From Acanthaster planci (taxonomy: Eukaryota; Echinodermata; Asteroidea; Valvatida; Acanthasteridae), in NCBI RefSeq assembly GCF_001949145.1, contig NW_019091720.1:88036-130764 (forward strand): a stretch of 42,729 nt of DNA, given 5' to 3'. Positions within the stretch are counted from its first letter, which is position 1, and each line of letters starts with the position of its first letter. Of the stretch, positions 10,481 through 21,169 are shown one piece after another. The notes beneath the pieces are model-generated. The model had not been told where the DNA came from and searched no databases. It was given only the letters and a program-made list of their open reading frames with translations. The position numbers were made by a program, and so were the translations under genes.

Positions 10481-10612
10481 TGGAAAATATCTTTTTTGAG
10501 TATGTGTGGTTCTGAAAATAACCGGTTACTTAACATTTCGGAGCTCACTGTCCGAAACGTCGAAAAACCGGTTCTTTTCAGAACTACACATACTCAAAAG
10601 AGATATTTTCCA
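10481..10612. repeat. Foldback hairpin, 62-base arms, 8-base loop
   Basis: Arms 10481-10542 and 10551-10612 are inverted copies matching at about 54 of 62 positions by hand count, with loop GCTCACTG. The arms carry GAGTATGTGT and GTTCTGAAAA on the left and their complements on the right. No transposase is present. It could be a MITE or the structured end of a larger element. Left-flank TTATCTCCCATTT-like text recurs at about 10670, so the repeat may extend beyond the arms. Confidence 0.8.
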
Positions 10613-10859
10613 TTTCATCCGCAAACACTCCACCTTATCGTATTCCACCATGCAACATTCATGAACTACTTATCTCCCATTTGAAAAGAGTTCCGTATAT
10701 GGACAACATTTGATGCCCCTTTGCACAAACCTATGAGACTTGTCTGAACAAAAAAAAACTGTTTTCAAAGTAAATGGCTTGCATAGGCTATCACCTGTTC
10801 TTTTACTGCCTTTAATTTAATACAATGCAGCATTAAGGTCTGATTGATCCCGAGAATAG

Positions 10860-11050
10860 TTACTCACTGGACTGAACCATCCATGTTTGTGTACGGTTCT
10901 GAAAGCAGTGACCTTGGATGATGGAAACTTGCAGATCAGAGTTGAAGAGATAAAGTAGGAAATCCCTAATAACAATTACAGACCACAGAATTTGGATTGA
11001 CAGCTTTCTGTGAACATCAATTGAAGTAGTGCTGTAGGCAACTGTCATAA
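10860..11050 (-). pseudogene. YR retroelement: start of tyrosine recombinase, decayed
   Basis: The minus-strand frame includes VIVIRDFLLYLFNSDLQVS, which resembles the N-terminal core-binding (SAM-like) domain of DIRS-group tyrosine recombinases, directly downstream of RNase H as expected for that group. The catalytic domain is missing. The call depends mostly on position after the RNase H remnant at 11060-11820. Confidence 0.4.
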
Positions 11051-11059
11051 GTTTTCATG

Positions 11060-11820
11060 GTTCAGATTCCCCAGCTTCTGGTTGCCAGGGCTGCAGCATC
11101 CTCTGAAAGGCCTGCTGCTCTGAAGGACAGCCTGAAAGCACCAAGGCAGTGAGGTGAAAACTTTCCGAACTCAGATGCAGCACTTTTAATGTTGGTTGAA
11201 AGAGTCCAAATTGCAAGTAGGTCACTGTGTGGATTTCCAAAAAAATCTGTTGGACTGTTGGGAGATGAAGTGTCTATTCTGTGGGAACTGTACAGCCATG
11301 AGATGGGATCTGCAATTAAGTTGGTCTTTTCTGACAAGTGAAAGGCTTGAAAGGATAAATATCTGATGAGGAATGCACCAACTGAGGAGTTTCCATGTTA
11401 GCACGTACAGGGAAGGTGAATGAGTCCCCCCGATGGCTTAGGTAGTACACTACTTTCAAATTGTCAGTTTTCATCTGGATGAAGTTGTTTGATATCCTGC
11501 TGGGAGCGTGCTGGAGGGCCTTAAGAACTGCAGGAAACTTCAATTGGGAGATGTAAAGGTGTTGTTCTGATGGAGATTAAGATCCCGAGAGAGACAGGTC
11601 GTCCAAGTGTGCCCCCCAACTCGACTCCCAAGCATCTGTTAGTGTTACTGTCGAAGGAGAATTGAGGAAATGGGGTGCCACCACGGAGGTTCTGGCATGA
11701 GAGCTACCATTTAAGATGGGATCGGATGAAGCCATTAACTGGATCTGGTCAAACTGAACCTTAGTAAAAGCATGCCGTAAAATCTCAGAAAAGAACCCGT
11801 CCCAGGGGAACATCATAATT
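11060..11820 (-). pseudogene. DIRS/Ngaro-group RNase H remnant
   Basis: On the minus strand, TVTLTDAWESSWGAHLDD matches the first RNase H motif (the catalytic Asp follows LT) and is followed by QLKFPAVLKALQHAPSRIS, MKTDNLKVVYYLSHRG (the TDN motif) and, in a shifted frame, THSPSLYVLTWKLLSW. NPHSDLLAIWTL follows further on. This order is characteristic of the RNase H of YR retrotransposons. At least two frameshifts are needed to read it, so it is dead. It belongs with the fragments at 10860-11050 and perhaps 11850-13640. Confidence 0.6.
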
Positions 11821-11849
11821 GGGAGGAGGGGCAGCTAAGATGTGTAAAA

Positions 11850-13640
11850 GTGTGTTTCTGGAAGGGAGGAGGAAATTGTAAACTTCTACTTCTAGTATCA
11901 CCAGGTTACCTCAATGTCTCAGAGAAGCACTGTAAGACTCCTGTAAATCTTGTTCAGAATTGGGAGAAATCAGCAAAAAGGACTCCTTGTGGGCGCGTGG
12001 AGGAGACCGAGGGTGTTGGCAAATTGGAGAATGGGAACAAGAGCGTGACAGATCCCACGAAAATCAGTTGAAAGTCCAAGTTGAAGGGAGGTCACTGTCG
12101 AGCTCTGACGATCGACAAGTTGAAAAGAAACTAGTATGGAGATGATTGCAGTGACTGCAGCTATTGGTTCCCAAGCACAAGAAAAATGGCCGCCGGTCCC
12201 AGCTCCCATATGAACGAAACTTGCTGAAACTAAGTGGGGGCATTCCCCGAGAAATGGAGGGCAGTAGACAAAGATTGGGTTGTGCACTCATACATACGAA
12301 GATCCCGTAAATAAAATGACCAAGAAAAAGGGTAATATTGTGGTCGATGAAAACCCATATGATCTAGCCTTTTATCTTGAACTGCATGTGTAGGGAAACT
12401 CAGCTGACCCACCAGCTGATTGCGTGACTGGAATCAGGCAGTTGTATGACAAAACAGACATGCTCTCCACATTTCCCCTGGAAACGTTTACCACACATAA
12501 ACTTGATAGGACTGTCAAACTCGCTGCAGATTGTTGTGAATTTCCATTCAAAATTGTGGCTACAGCACTAGAAACCACAGAAGTATCCACAGAAGCAGGC
12601 AAGTCTAGTAGGGTAAAGTAAGATCGTTCTGCCATGAAGAAAACCATTTCCAAGTTTCGGACGACTGGCGTGAGCAAATTACACACAGATTTTCTTGGGA
12701 ACATAGGCGACATCGGAAACAGCTGGAGGGAATATCAAAGTTGAAGGGCAATAAAGGTTCACCACATGATCCACATTAAGACTTCCTGAGTGTTCTCTTC
12801 CTTGTCTTAGGATCTGACACAATGGTAATTAAAGTGAAGTGTCAGAAATATGTTCTGAAATGCCAAGCGTGTATAAGACAAACACGAAACTTCGAGAACT
12901 CTGTGTGTGTGCTGGGAAAAAAGGGTGATTTACCTGTGGAATTCTAGTCATGGGGCATGCAGTGTATGGGCTAATGTCATGGTCTCTGTCCTCTCAGCAA
13001 AAGTGCTTGTGCAAGTGCACTGTAGGTATCGAAGGTCAGGTATTTCAATATTAGATTGACTGGTGGAACAGCTACAGAAATTTTGAATATCAAAGATATC
13101 ATTGACTTAGGTTTTCACGACAGCAGTAGAGCCTGTATTCTTCTCTAAGATCTGCAGGTGCTGCAACCCTCCTTAAACTATTTAAGAAATCATTTGGAAG
13201 CCTGCCACATTTGCAGCCTCCAACTAAACTGAAATGATCATGTGTTCTGTATCAAGATCCTGCAGGCAACAGCAAGAGCACTGAAGTGCATGTCACCACA
13301 CACCAAAAAGTTGGAGGATCATCTGTCCTGCCAGCTTCCCCATGGCAAGCTTAGTGATGGATCTCACAGAGTGGTGGCCATATGAAGCGCTCCAAGGGTC
13401 ATTTCATTTCTGGCTGCAGAATCCCCTATGCCAGGCTGGAGTAGTTTTGTTGTATCATTTTAGTTAGATCATTGATTGACTTCTGTTGTGTCTCAAAAAT
13501 TTGCTGTTGTTTGTGCATTAAATCAATTAGCATCTTAGTATCTGACCTAGCCACTGTTGCTTCCACTTGAATTTTTTGGGGGACAGGGAAGTTTGTTGTA
13601 TCTTGTTTCTCGTCTTTCTATGCCCATTCAATGGCCTCTG
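11850..13640 (-). pseudogene. Probable 5' part of the same YR retroelement (gag/RT), very decayed
   Basis: Upstream of the RNase H on the minus strand, 13550-13430 encodes a Gln/Lys-rich heptad-like stretch (SDTKMLIDLMHKQQQIFET...SINDLTKMIQQN) that looks like a gag coiled coil. The region 11850-12713 has open frames but no clear reverse transcriptase motif; I could not find a YxDD box. Assignment rests on strand, order and distance. An unrelated repeat is possible. Confidence 0.3.
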
Positions 13641-14377
13641 CCCCGAGTTCAAAGAAATCCATAGATGACGACCCTCCTATGTTGCTACTGAGATATTTTA
13701 AAAGAGGTATACTAAAACACCTGCAAACTGATCTTCAAGCATTCCTGCTTCAAGGGGACTTACAGCATAGAGGAAGGACACAGGAGTTGCAGCTCTGGCA
13801 CTTAAATGTGTTCAATGATGGTCGCCACCAAGTCAGATGAATAATAGAAAACATTCCACAAATGCCTGATTACTGCCTGCATCTTAGCTGGATATAAGGG
13901 GGGCCAGTAATATCTTAGCAATACTTGTAGTTTTTTACTTGCAACTGCATACAAAGTAAAGCTGTGACCAGGAAAAAGAGAAAAATCCCTGATATTAGAC
14001 CTACTTTTGCCATCGCAAATAAACTTTTTAAATTTCGATACACTGTTCCATTATCCATGCAAAGCTTGTAATTTTATTCCACTCCCTCCAATACATCAGT
14101 GTTCAAAGACTTGGTACAAATTTGGCTAAGACTGGTCGGTAAAATGTTGACATTTACTGGAAAGCAAAGTTCATAAGTAACAAAATGCACTATTTCATCA
14201 CAGGGAGTGATTGTGAAATCTCACAAAATACGCTTTTGTACAAATGCCGTAATAACTAGAATGGCAAAGCCACCATGGCTCGCTGCTTGTTGTGAATTAC
14301 ATTACAGTTCTTTACAGGAGAGAGGAATGCCTATAGAATGTGGGTCCAGTACAGTCAGACTAGACCTGGACAAGCAG

Positions 14378-15180
14378 TGCCTCCCCATCATCCTATCCGA
14401 CTCTTAATCTGCCCCTTCCCATCATCCTATCGACCTCTTACTCTGCCCCTCCCCATCATCCTATCCACCTCTTAATGTGCCCCTCCCCATCATCCTATCC
14501 ACCTCTTACTCTGCCCCTCCCCATCATCCTATCCACCTCTTAATGTGTCCCTCCCCATCATCCTATNNNNNNNNNNNNNNNNNNNNNNNNNNNNNNNNNN
14601 NNNNNNNNNNNNNNNNNNNNNNNNNNNNNNNNNNNNNNNNNNNNNNNNNNNNNNNNNNNNNNNNNNNNNNNNNNNNNNNNNNNNNNNNNNNNNNNNNNNN
14701 NNNNNNNNNNNNNNNNNNNNNNNNNNNNNNNNNNNNNNNNNNNNNNNNNNNNNNNNNNNNNNNNNNNNNNNNNNNNNNNNNNNNNNNNNNNNNNNNNNNN
14801 NNNNNNNNNNNNNNNNNNNNNNNNNNNNNNNNNNNNNNNNNNNNNNNNNNNNNNNNNNNNNNNNNNNNNNNNNNNNNNCCTCTTACTCTGCCCCTCCCCA
14901 TTATCCTATCCATCTCTTACTTTGCCCCTCCCCATCATCCTATCGTTCTCTTACTTTGCCCCTCCCCATCATCTTATCCATTTCCAACTCCATGTCCTCC
15001 TGTTATCTCATCCATTTCCTACTACACCCCCTCCCATCATCCTATCCATCTTTCACTCTGGACCCCTCCCCATCATCCAATCCATTTCCTAGTCTTACCC
15101 TTCTCCATCATCCTATCCATCTCCTACTCCATCCCTCCCCACATTCCCTTGACTTCTTACTCTGGCTGTTCCATCATCCC
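14378..15180. repeat. 34-bp C/T-rich minisatellite containing an assembly gap
   Basis: The unit is CCTCTTACTCTGCCCCTCCC followed by CATCATCCTATCCA, 34 bases, repeated with an alternating TTACTCTG/TTAATGTG variant on the left side. Left units are near identical. Units after 14950 become progressively diverged and vary in length. N at 14567-14878 interrupts the array, so its true copy number is unknown. Open frames across it are by-products of the repeat. Confidence 0.95.
14567..14878. other. Assembly gap, 312 N
   Basis: This is a run of N inside the minisatellite. The gap size may be an estimate, and the array probably collapsed during assembly. Confidence 1.
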
Positions 15181-15304
15181 ATTTATTCAGCCCAACCATT
15201 ACGGCAACCTTACCCAGCATTTCATCCACTTTCTACATAGATGTACTTTGTCCCCATGATCCTCCTCCTACAGGTACCCCTCCCCCAACAAACATTTTAA
15301 TCTG

Positions 15305-15577
15305 TCACTTGGGCTCAGTTTGGGCGACTTGTTCCCGTATGTTCACGAACAGCTCGATTTGTTGTTCGTGGGTCGGCCACTCGAACACCGGAAACAAACA
15401 ACCGGTTATCGCAAGCAACATGGCGGCGTCCATATACATTATTCGAGAGTTAAGGTTTGGATGGGCTGAATTCTTTTCTATATAAACAGGAACATTCATT
15501 TCTGTGTTACGGAAATAATTAATGTTAATTTTGCAAAACTTCCCATTGTCTACATGGTCTATGGATTTGGGAGCCAT
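15305..15577 (-). CDS. Unknown 90-codon ORF
   Basis: An ATG-initiated minus-strand frame (MAPKSIDHVDNGKFC ... HEQQIELFVNIREQVAQTEPK) with ordinary amino-acid composition and a C-terminal amphipathic stretch. I recognise no family. It lies inside the AGA intron on the same strand. It could be an exon of an intronic gene, a fragment of an unlisted transposon, or chance. No convincing splice site or poly(A) signal supports it. Confidence 0.2.
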   Translation of the reverse strand: MAPKSIDHVDNGKFCKININYFRNTEMNVPVYIEKNSAHPNLNSRIMYMDAAMLLAITGCLFPVFEWPTHEQQIELFVNIREQVAQTEPK

Positions 15578-16079
15578 CTCTCTACTTTTTGCAGCTGTTC
15601 AAAAATCAAAATTTCACGAGTTTTCCGTGTGTTCCTGTAAAACACTGACGAGGAGGTGGTGAGTGATCCTGTTCCGAGAACAGTGTTCTTAAGTCGTGTT
15701 CCCGCTGTTCGAGCGTGAGAACAAGAAACCTGTGTCAAGAACAGGCCGCCCGAACTCGACCTTGGAGTACCCCCCATCCCTTACATTTTTCCCTCATACT
15801 GTACATGTACATTTGTATGTGTCTAAACACTGTCTATACACACACACATGTACATTACAGGAGTGCTCAGTACATATGTACTGTATGTACTACAGGGTAA
15901 GTACACAATACAACTCAAATTGTTAACATTCAACTTTTGTAATTTTTTCAATAAGTTTCTAAGCATTAGGGCCATAAGAAACTATTTAAATACTGATGGA
16001 ATTCCAAGAAGAAGCAAACAAGCACTCAATGGCACATTTTAACACCTATGGACCTGCAAGGAAAAAGTTTAACATTTGA

Positions 16080-16145
16080 TAGCGGACGGACGGACAGAAG
16101 ACAGAAATGGGTATTACATAGGCTCGCACTTGCTTCGCAGCTCGC
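16080..16145 (+). repeat. GGAC-rich short repeat fragment
   Basis: GCGGACGGACGGACAGAAGA begins a short segment ending in CGCTCGCACTTGCTTCGCAG-like GC-rich text and GCCAAAAATGA. A (GGAC)n stretch followed by a small hairpin looks like the terminal part of a dispersed repeat. No second copy is in the window. Confidence 0.3.
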
Positions 16146-16640
16146 CAAAAATGATTCAAACAAAACAATGTTGTAAACAACCGGGCTATTTACTCCCAAA
16201 ATAATTCCAGAAGAAAGAGCTTGTTAAGGGTAATGACTGCACATACAGATTTAGGGCACACAGCGTAATGCAAACACCTGCGCAAGCATTAAATTTGATG
16301 TTGTCATGAGATCACACCAAGCACAAACAAAGGCATGAATATTCAATTTCCTATGCCTCAGTGCACAAAGTTTTAAGGATGTAGATTACCAGCGGCCGCA
16401 ATTATAGGATAAAAACTGGACATGATGACATCATGATTTGGCATACACCTTCAGATGGTAGTCTATCCACGAATTGGGAATTGGCCTCAAGAAAAGGCTG
16501 AAAGTCAAGGGTTAAACATACAATGTCAATAAGCAAAAAGTGGAAAAAGAAGAAACATCTACATGTTCTATGTCTGTTTGCAATGGGCTTTTTGTATTCC
16601 CACGCTTTTAAATAAAATGTCCTGGCCAAGTGTGCATATG

Positions 16641-16870
16641 CTATCTGCAAAGTTTCGACCCAATTGGACACATACCTTAGAAGATATAGTGATTTACATG
16701 GTGCACCTTTATTGTCATGTGATTTGACACCTGACAAAGCCATTACATGATGTCAATTTTCATCAATAACGATTCCCTTTCTAGCTATCTGCAAAGTTTC
16801 AACCCAATGGGCATATACTTCAAGAGACAGGCTTTGAAGTTTGCACCTTAAATGCCATGTCAAACAGCAG
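16641..16870 (+). repeat. Two diverged copies of an about 100-bp repeat
   Basis: 16641 onward (CTATCTGCAAAGTTTCGACC, later GTGCACCTTTATTGTCATGT) and 16795 onward (CTATCTGCAAAGTTTCAACC, later TTGCACCTTAAATGCCATGT) align along their length with many changes. They are tandem but separated by about 50 bases. Function unknown. Confidence 0.6.
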
Positions 16871-17050
16871 TCGTCAACTCCAATTCAATTCAATTCAATA
16901 TCAATCGCTACACTGCGCACTCACTTCTTCCACAGCCTTGTGTTAGGCAGCGACTCAAAGCTCTGTCATGAGATGCTGATATAAGAAACGATCTATAGTG
17001 GAAGCGTGTACTAAACACACAGTGTATGCATGGTTTTTAACCAATTAGTA

Positions 17051-17427
17051 TGGCGTGCAAAGTTAACATTTAATAATAGAGATATCTCTACTGCGCAACA
17101 GAAATATCTCTATTAAGTTACCGCTTCTGAGGTCAGCAGGTCACCCTCGACGTTTTGTGTTTAAAAATCTATTATCTTGAGGTGTTTTGAATCATGTCTC
17201 AGTACTCGTACTCCCTTGGTTGTTTACATTAGGAAACTTTACATTATTAACCCTCTGGCTCAGTTAAACTTTGTGTGTTACGTTACAATGACCTTTCCGT
17301 TGACTCAGTGTGCGGGACCGGAAACAAAATAGAGATATCTCTATTAAAACAGGACGTGCAATAAAGATATCTCTATTAGGAATAGAGACATCTGAATACG
17401 CGGTTTAAATGTTAACTTTGCATGCCA
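17051..17427. mobile_element. MITE with 22-bp TIRs and five internal palindromes
   Basis: Termini TGGCGTGCAAAGTTAACATT (17051 on) and its inverted copy ending CTTTGCATGCCA (17406-17427) match at 21 of 22 positions. Inside, AGAGATATCTCT or a one- or two-base variant occurs at 17078, 17100, 17331, 17363 and 17384, clustered next to each terminus with about 220 bases of unrelated sequence between. No coding frame is present. Subterminal repeats of this kind are known transposase-binding sites in other DNA transposons, so I infer a non-autonomous element. The target-site duplication could not be decided. Confidence 0.75.
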
Positions 17428-18480
17428 TTGATGAGACATGGATTTCAGAAAATACAGGGGTTTTATTGGCACACAACAGGCCGGGATCAAATTCAAATTA
17501 CCTTGAGGGCAGCAGCAGAGAAGAGTGTTGAAAGTGTATGATTTTTGAATATTGAATAGGCACTTTAGTTTGTCACCAAGTCAATGTCAGTGGTAAAAAA
17601 GTGACAATAGTTTGCGTAGATTTAATCTCATATACAATTTCAAAACATAGCCTTTTTAGAGAAATAAAACCTGCTTAAAAGTTGGATTTTAACAATAGCT
17701 CTTTAACTCCTTCATGTTAATCAAATTTTTCTCTAGTAAATAGTCTGTTTTCTCTAATCTTTTCTTAAGTACATTTACATACGTATACATATTTATAAAT
17801 GTATTTATATCTTAATTCACACTGATCACCCTGTTTTATCTCCTTCAGTCAATGTTCTAGGACTCGGTGCCTCTAGCTTTTTCCATTTTTACCATTGAGT
17901 AATACTGTCTGCCAACAGCTGAGTCAACATAAAACAGAGAAAGTGATAACCCCTATGCTCACTCTTTGTGAATTGAAGCTTTTACTATGAACCATATTTC
18001 CTTAGACCTGAATTGTCATGAATGAGAATAAAGTCACAAACAGCATGTCGACTGGACCATGGTCATTATGGAAAAAGGAATACTGTTGATGTAACCAAAT
18101 GTGGCCTCAAAATCTATGTTCATAAACTGTAAATCTTCTTATTACCCATTAAAAATTCAATGAAATTCCATTTGCAACCTGATTTTCCCATTTTAAGGAC
18201 ATGTTTGACAGGAAATATAAACTTTTCCAACACACCCCATAAAGATTATATTTTCAAAATTGTAGTTGGCTCTATGATTTGATGACGTGATGATTTATGA
18301 GAACTCCTAACCTGTAAAAAAAATTTAATGTGAATTTTTCTAAGATTTGTTCAAAAAGACTTCTTTCTCTAATCTTCATTCCATGGTTCAACAAAGAAGG
18401 GAGATGGAAGAATTTGTTATTCCTCTATGGTTACACTCAGCCATGGCTCAGCTCATTACGTGAATCGCCAAATTGGAGCA

Positions 18481-18512
18481 GACCCGAGTTTGCCCAATGA
18501 CAAACTCGGGTC
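18481..18512. repeat. Perfect 12-bp inverted repeat, 8-base loop
   Basis: GACCCGAGTTTG and CAAACTCGGGTC flank CCCAATGA. It is GC-richer than its surroundings. It could form a hairpin in RNA or be a paired protein-binding site. There is no gene context other than the AGA intron. Confidence 0.7.
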
Positions 18513-20258
18513 GGTACTCACTGGTTTTGGATCAAGCAGTTTGCATTCCAATGTTACTTACCAGATCAAAGTTAACAACGTGTGAACAGGTGGTTTATGA
18601 CGGCACTGCCTGTGAGTTTGCTGACAAAAAACCTACAAAAGTCTACTAGATTCTTACTGATACTGTATGGCATTGGGAAAAGTGCCAAAAGTTATTGAGT
18701 AAGCAACTTTGAATCATAAAAATAACCCAAATATATCCTGATAAATCACATAAAAAAATAAATAAATGACATAAAACAGTCAAACTTTGCCTATGCTCTC
18801 AAACAATTCCATTATTTTACACCATCAGCAGCTTGCAGCCAGTATGCCATGATTGACAGGGTAATGGTCACACTGGCCTTGGAGAAGTGGGTCCTAAGGT
18901 GATTGCTTATTTTATAATTACTTACTGCCATCCAGTCAGGATGAAATCGGAGAGTAGCATTCAGAGGTTTTGGCTAATAGAAGTTTCACATAATGTGATG
19001 TTATGAAGAGTGAGAGACGTCCATTTGTTTGTTAGGAAATAGGCCTAGGCTTACTTTTAAAGTTTATGTCCATGGGCATGGTAAACTTCTACAAAATCGC
19101 TTAAGTTGTGTCTAGACACAACATTCTTTCGAACACAATCTTTCCTTTCCATAATTATTTAGGGTTTTGTACTAAGTTACGTATTCAACTCATAGATGGT
19201 TCAACTTCAAGTTCACTGCTATGTTTACTGGTTTGTACCACAGCAGGCACAAACATCATGTGATGACTAAACGAATGCTCTCATATAAGTTAACTTACAA
19301 ATGTAAGCTAAGCAAATGTACCCTATGGAGGCCAATATCTCCAGAACCCCAAGTCCAACGATAATGAAGAAATCTGGCACAGACCAAACCAAGATATGAT
19401 ATACACAAAAAGAGTTCACTCATCATGTTATCAAGTAATTTTATATTAATTTTGCTTTTATCTCACATTCATTCTTTTTTTTTTTTTCAAATCACCTGGG
19501 CAAAAATTTTTTTTAATTACTTTTGCAAGACTTTTGGTCAGCCAAGTTAATGTGTTGGTTGTTTGGGAATTTTGTAAACTCATTATGATGTCAACAAAAG
19601 TGTCGTTGTTCCATATATTACGAAAGGTCTAATCAACATGAAATTGACTGAATATACAATGTATAATTTTACTGCTGATCATATGTGTAACGTGATGGTA
19701 CAATCGGTTAGTTAGACAATTATTTGTCAAATCCAACTGACACCATGGATATAAAGTTCATAAAGAATGTGTTCCTGGGTTTTGTATCTTCATCAGAGTT
19801 TAAGAGAGACCCTATTGCATAGGTAGTCCTAGAACAGTGTCTTGATGATGTCACCTCAAGTCCCTTGACACGCCTGCAACATAGAATTCTTCGCAGGACA
19901 ATACTGGGTGAAACTTAGCATAGATTCATGTCAAGATGCTTTACATGTAAAATTTTGGTAGCGTCATCACAGGACTTTTATACATTGCTATTTTTCCCTA
20001 TGTCCCATTCTGTTCAACGCATATTCTTAGTAAAACACGTAATTTTGAAGTTCTCTGTGCCCGACTTGTAGTAACAGCAGTTATTATCTACATGTAGTGT
20101 AGACATTTTCCTAATGTCCTAACGACACCATCAAAACTTGGCAGTTTTCAAAAGACATACTGGATGAGCCCCCTCCAAATGTGGAAAAGCCAATTATTCT
20201 GTCTACGGACAGACAATGCATCTTCTTTTCTATTTACTGTTTTATCTGAATGTCTTAC

Positions 20259-20392
20259 CGTGAATTCCTTGCTTACTAGCTGCAACAACAGCTCCGCTAA
20301 AATCAGGATAATATTTGATGATGGGCTGCAAAGCTGCTTCACAGGCACTACTTGGACTCATCCCTTGCTTCATATTCTCCACAGTCCGCAAA
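20259..20392 (-). CDS. AGA: Aspartylglucosaminidase, penultimate exon
   Basis: The minus strand reads ..GATTACAG acceptor, then LRTVENMKQGMSPSSACEAA, LQPIIKYYPDFSGAVVAASK and QGIHG, then the donor GTAAGACA. The pattern V-E-x-M-x-x-G, a conserved Ala-Cys, and YPDF-GA is the usual segment before the C-terminal GAAC of aspartylglucosaminidase. The exon is 134 bases, enters in phase 2 and leaves in phase 1, and it joins in frame to 8202. No stop or frameshift is present, so the gene is probably functional. The upstream exons with the nucleophile Thr are not visible in the window. Confidence 0.8.
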
Positions 20393-21165
20393 CTGTAATC
20401 CAATTTAACACATAAACTGTGCATCAGATTATATACACCCATGTTACATCCCCAATCATACCTGAACATACATGTACTGTGGCACTGACAACTTTCTCCA
20501 AGGTCGCCCCAGCCTCCTGACCAAACCCTTCGGTGAGCCCAGATAAGTGGCTATCCAGGTAAACCTAGGTGGTGAGTCAGTTTGGAGTGCCGTATGCTGC
20601 CAGCACGTGCTGCTCAGTCTCTCTTCAGGATGGACACCTAAGGAGACTAACACAGTCTACTGACTGGGGGTACTGTGTAAACAGCTACTAGCACTGGTAG
20701 CTCGCTGCAAGTACACTTTTGCGCTACAAAGCCTCACCCTCATGTTCAGGCCGTCCTCGGTCTTAAAAACTGATACTAACTTAAAAAGTAAAAGATGTGC
20801 TTGATCCCTTGATATAACTGCAAATCTTCTTCAGGTAACAACCCAAGGTGGAGGTTGGACAATGAAAAAGAGCTCAACTTGAAGTTCAAGTCATGTAGTC
20901 ACTTAATACAAAAATAACATGGAAACTAACAGTTCACATGTTTTCTCAAAACAAAAAGGTTTACTTGATTAAAAGGTCAAAAGGTTTACTTGATTAAAGT
21001 TTAATACAAAAAAAGGCTCTGAATTTTTAAAAGTGTCACAAAATGATTTCAGTAACTTGAAGCCCAACTTAAATAAAACAGCATATCACCCTTGAGGCCA
21101 GGCAACAAAACTTAAGGTTCAGTTCTCAAGGTTCTTGAAACAAGATGAAGCACTCTCGATGGTAG
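20393..21165. other. No feature recognised (upstream AGA intron)
   Basis: Only short frames are present. The direct repeat AAAAGGTTTACTTGATTAAA occurs twice at about 20955-20998. Nothing resembles an AGA exon. Confidence 0.4.
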
Positions 21166-21169
21166 CTAC

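Larger units (their letters stand above)
8203..20258 (-). other. AGA terminal intron, about 12 kb, filled with repeats
   Basis: This is inferred from the two flanking exons: donor GTAAGACA at 20258-20251 and acceptor ending AG at 8204-8203. It contains a Tc1 remnant, a long hairpin, a YR retroelement, a minisatellite with an assembly gap, an unknown ORF and a MITE, each listed separately. Stretches 9120-10480, 13860-14377, 15580-16060 and 17430-20250 show no gene I can support. Confidence 0.7.

Noticed and set aside
14378-14566. CRISPR-like array of regular repeats
   Set aside because: The units are contiguous tandem repeats without spacers, in a eukaryotic intron.
14477-15259. Long open frame with Pro/His/Ile/Leu repeats
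   Set aside because: It is the translation of a 34-bp minisatellite and runs through 312 N. There is no reason to think it is coding.
15680-15700. Steroid-receptor-type site AGAACAGTGTTCT
   Set aside because: The half-sites are separated by one base rather than the three needed for the canonical element.
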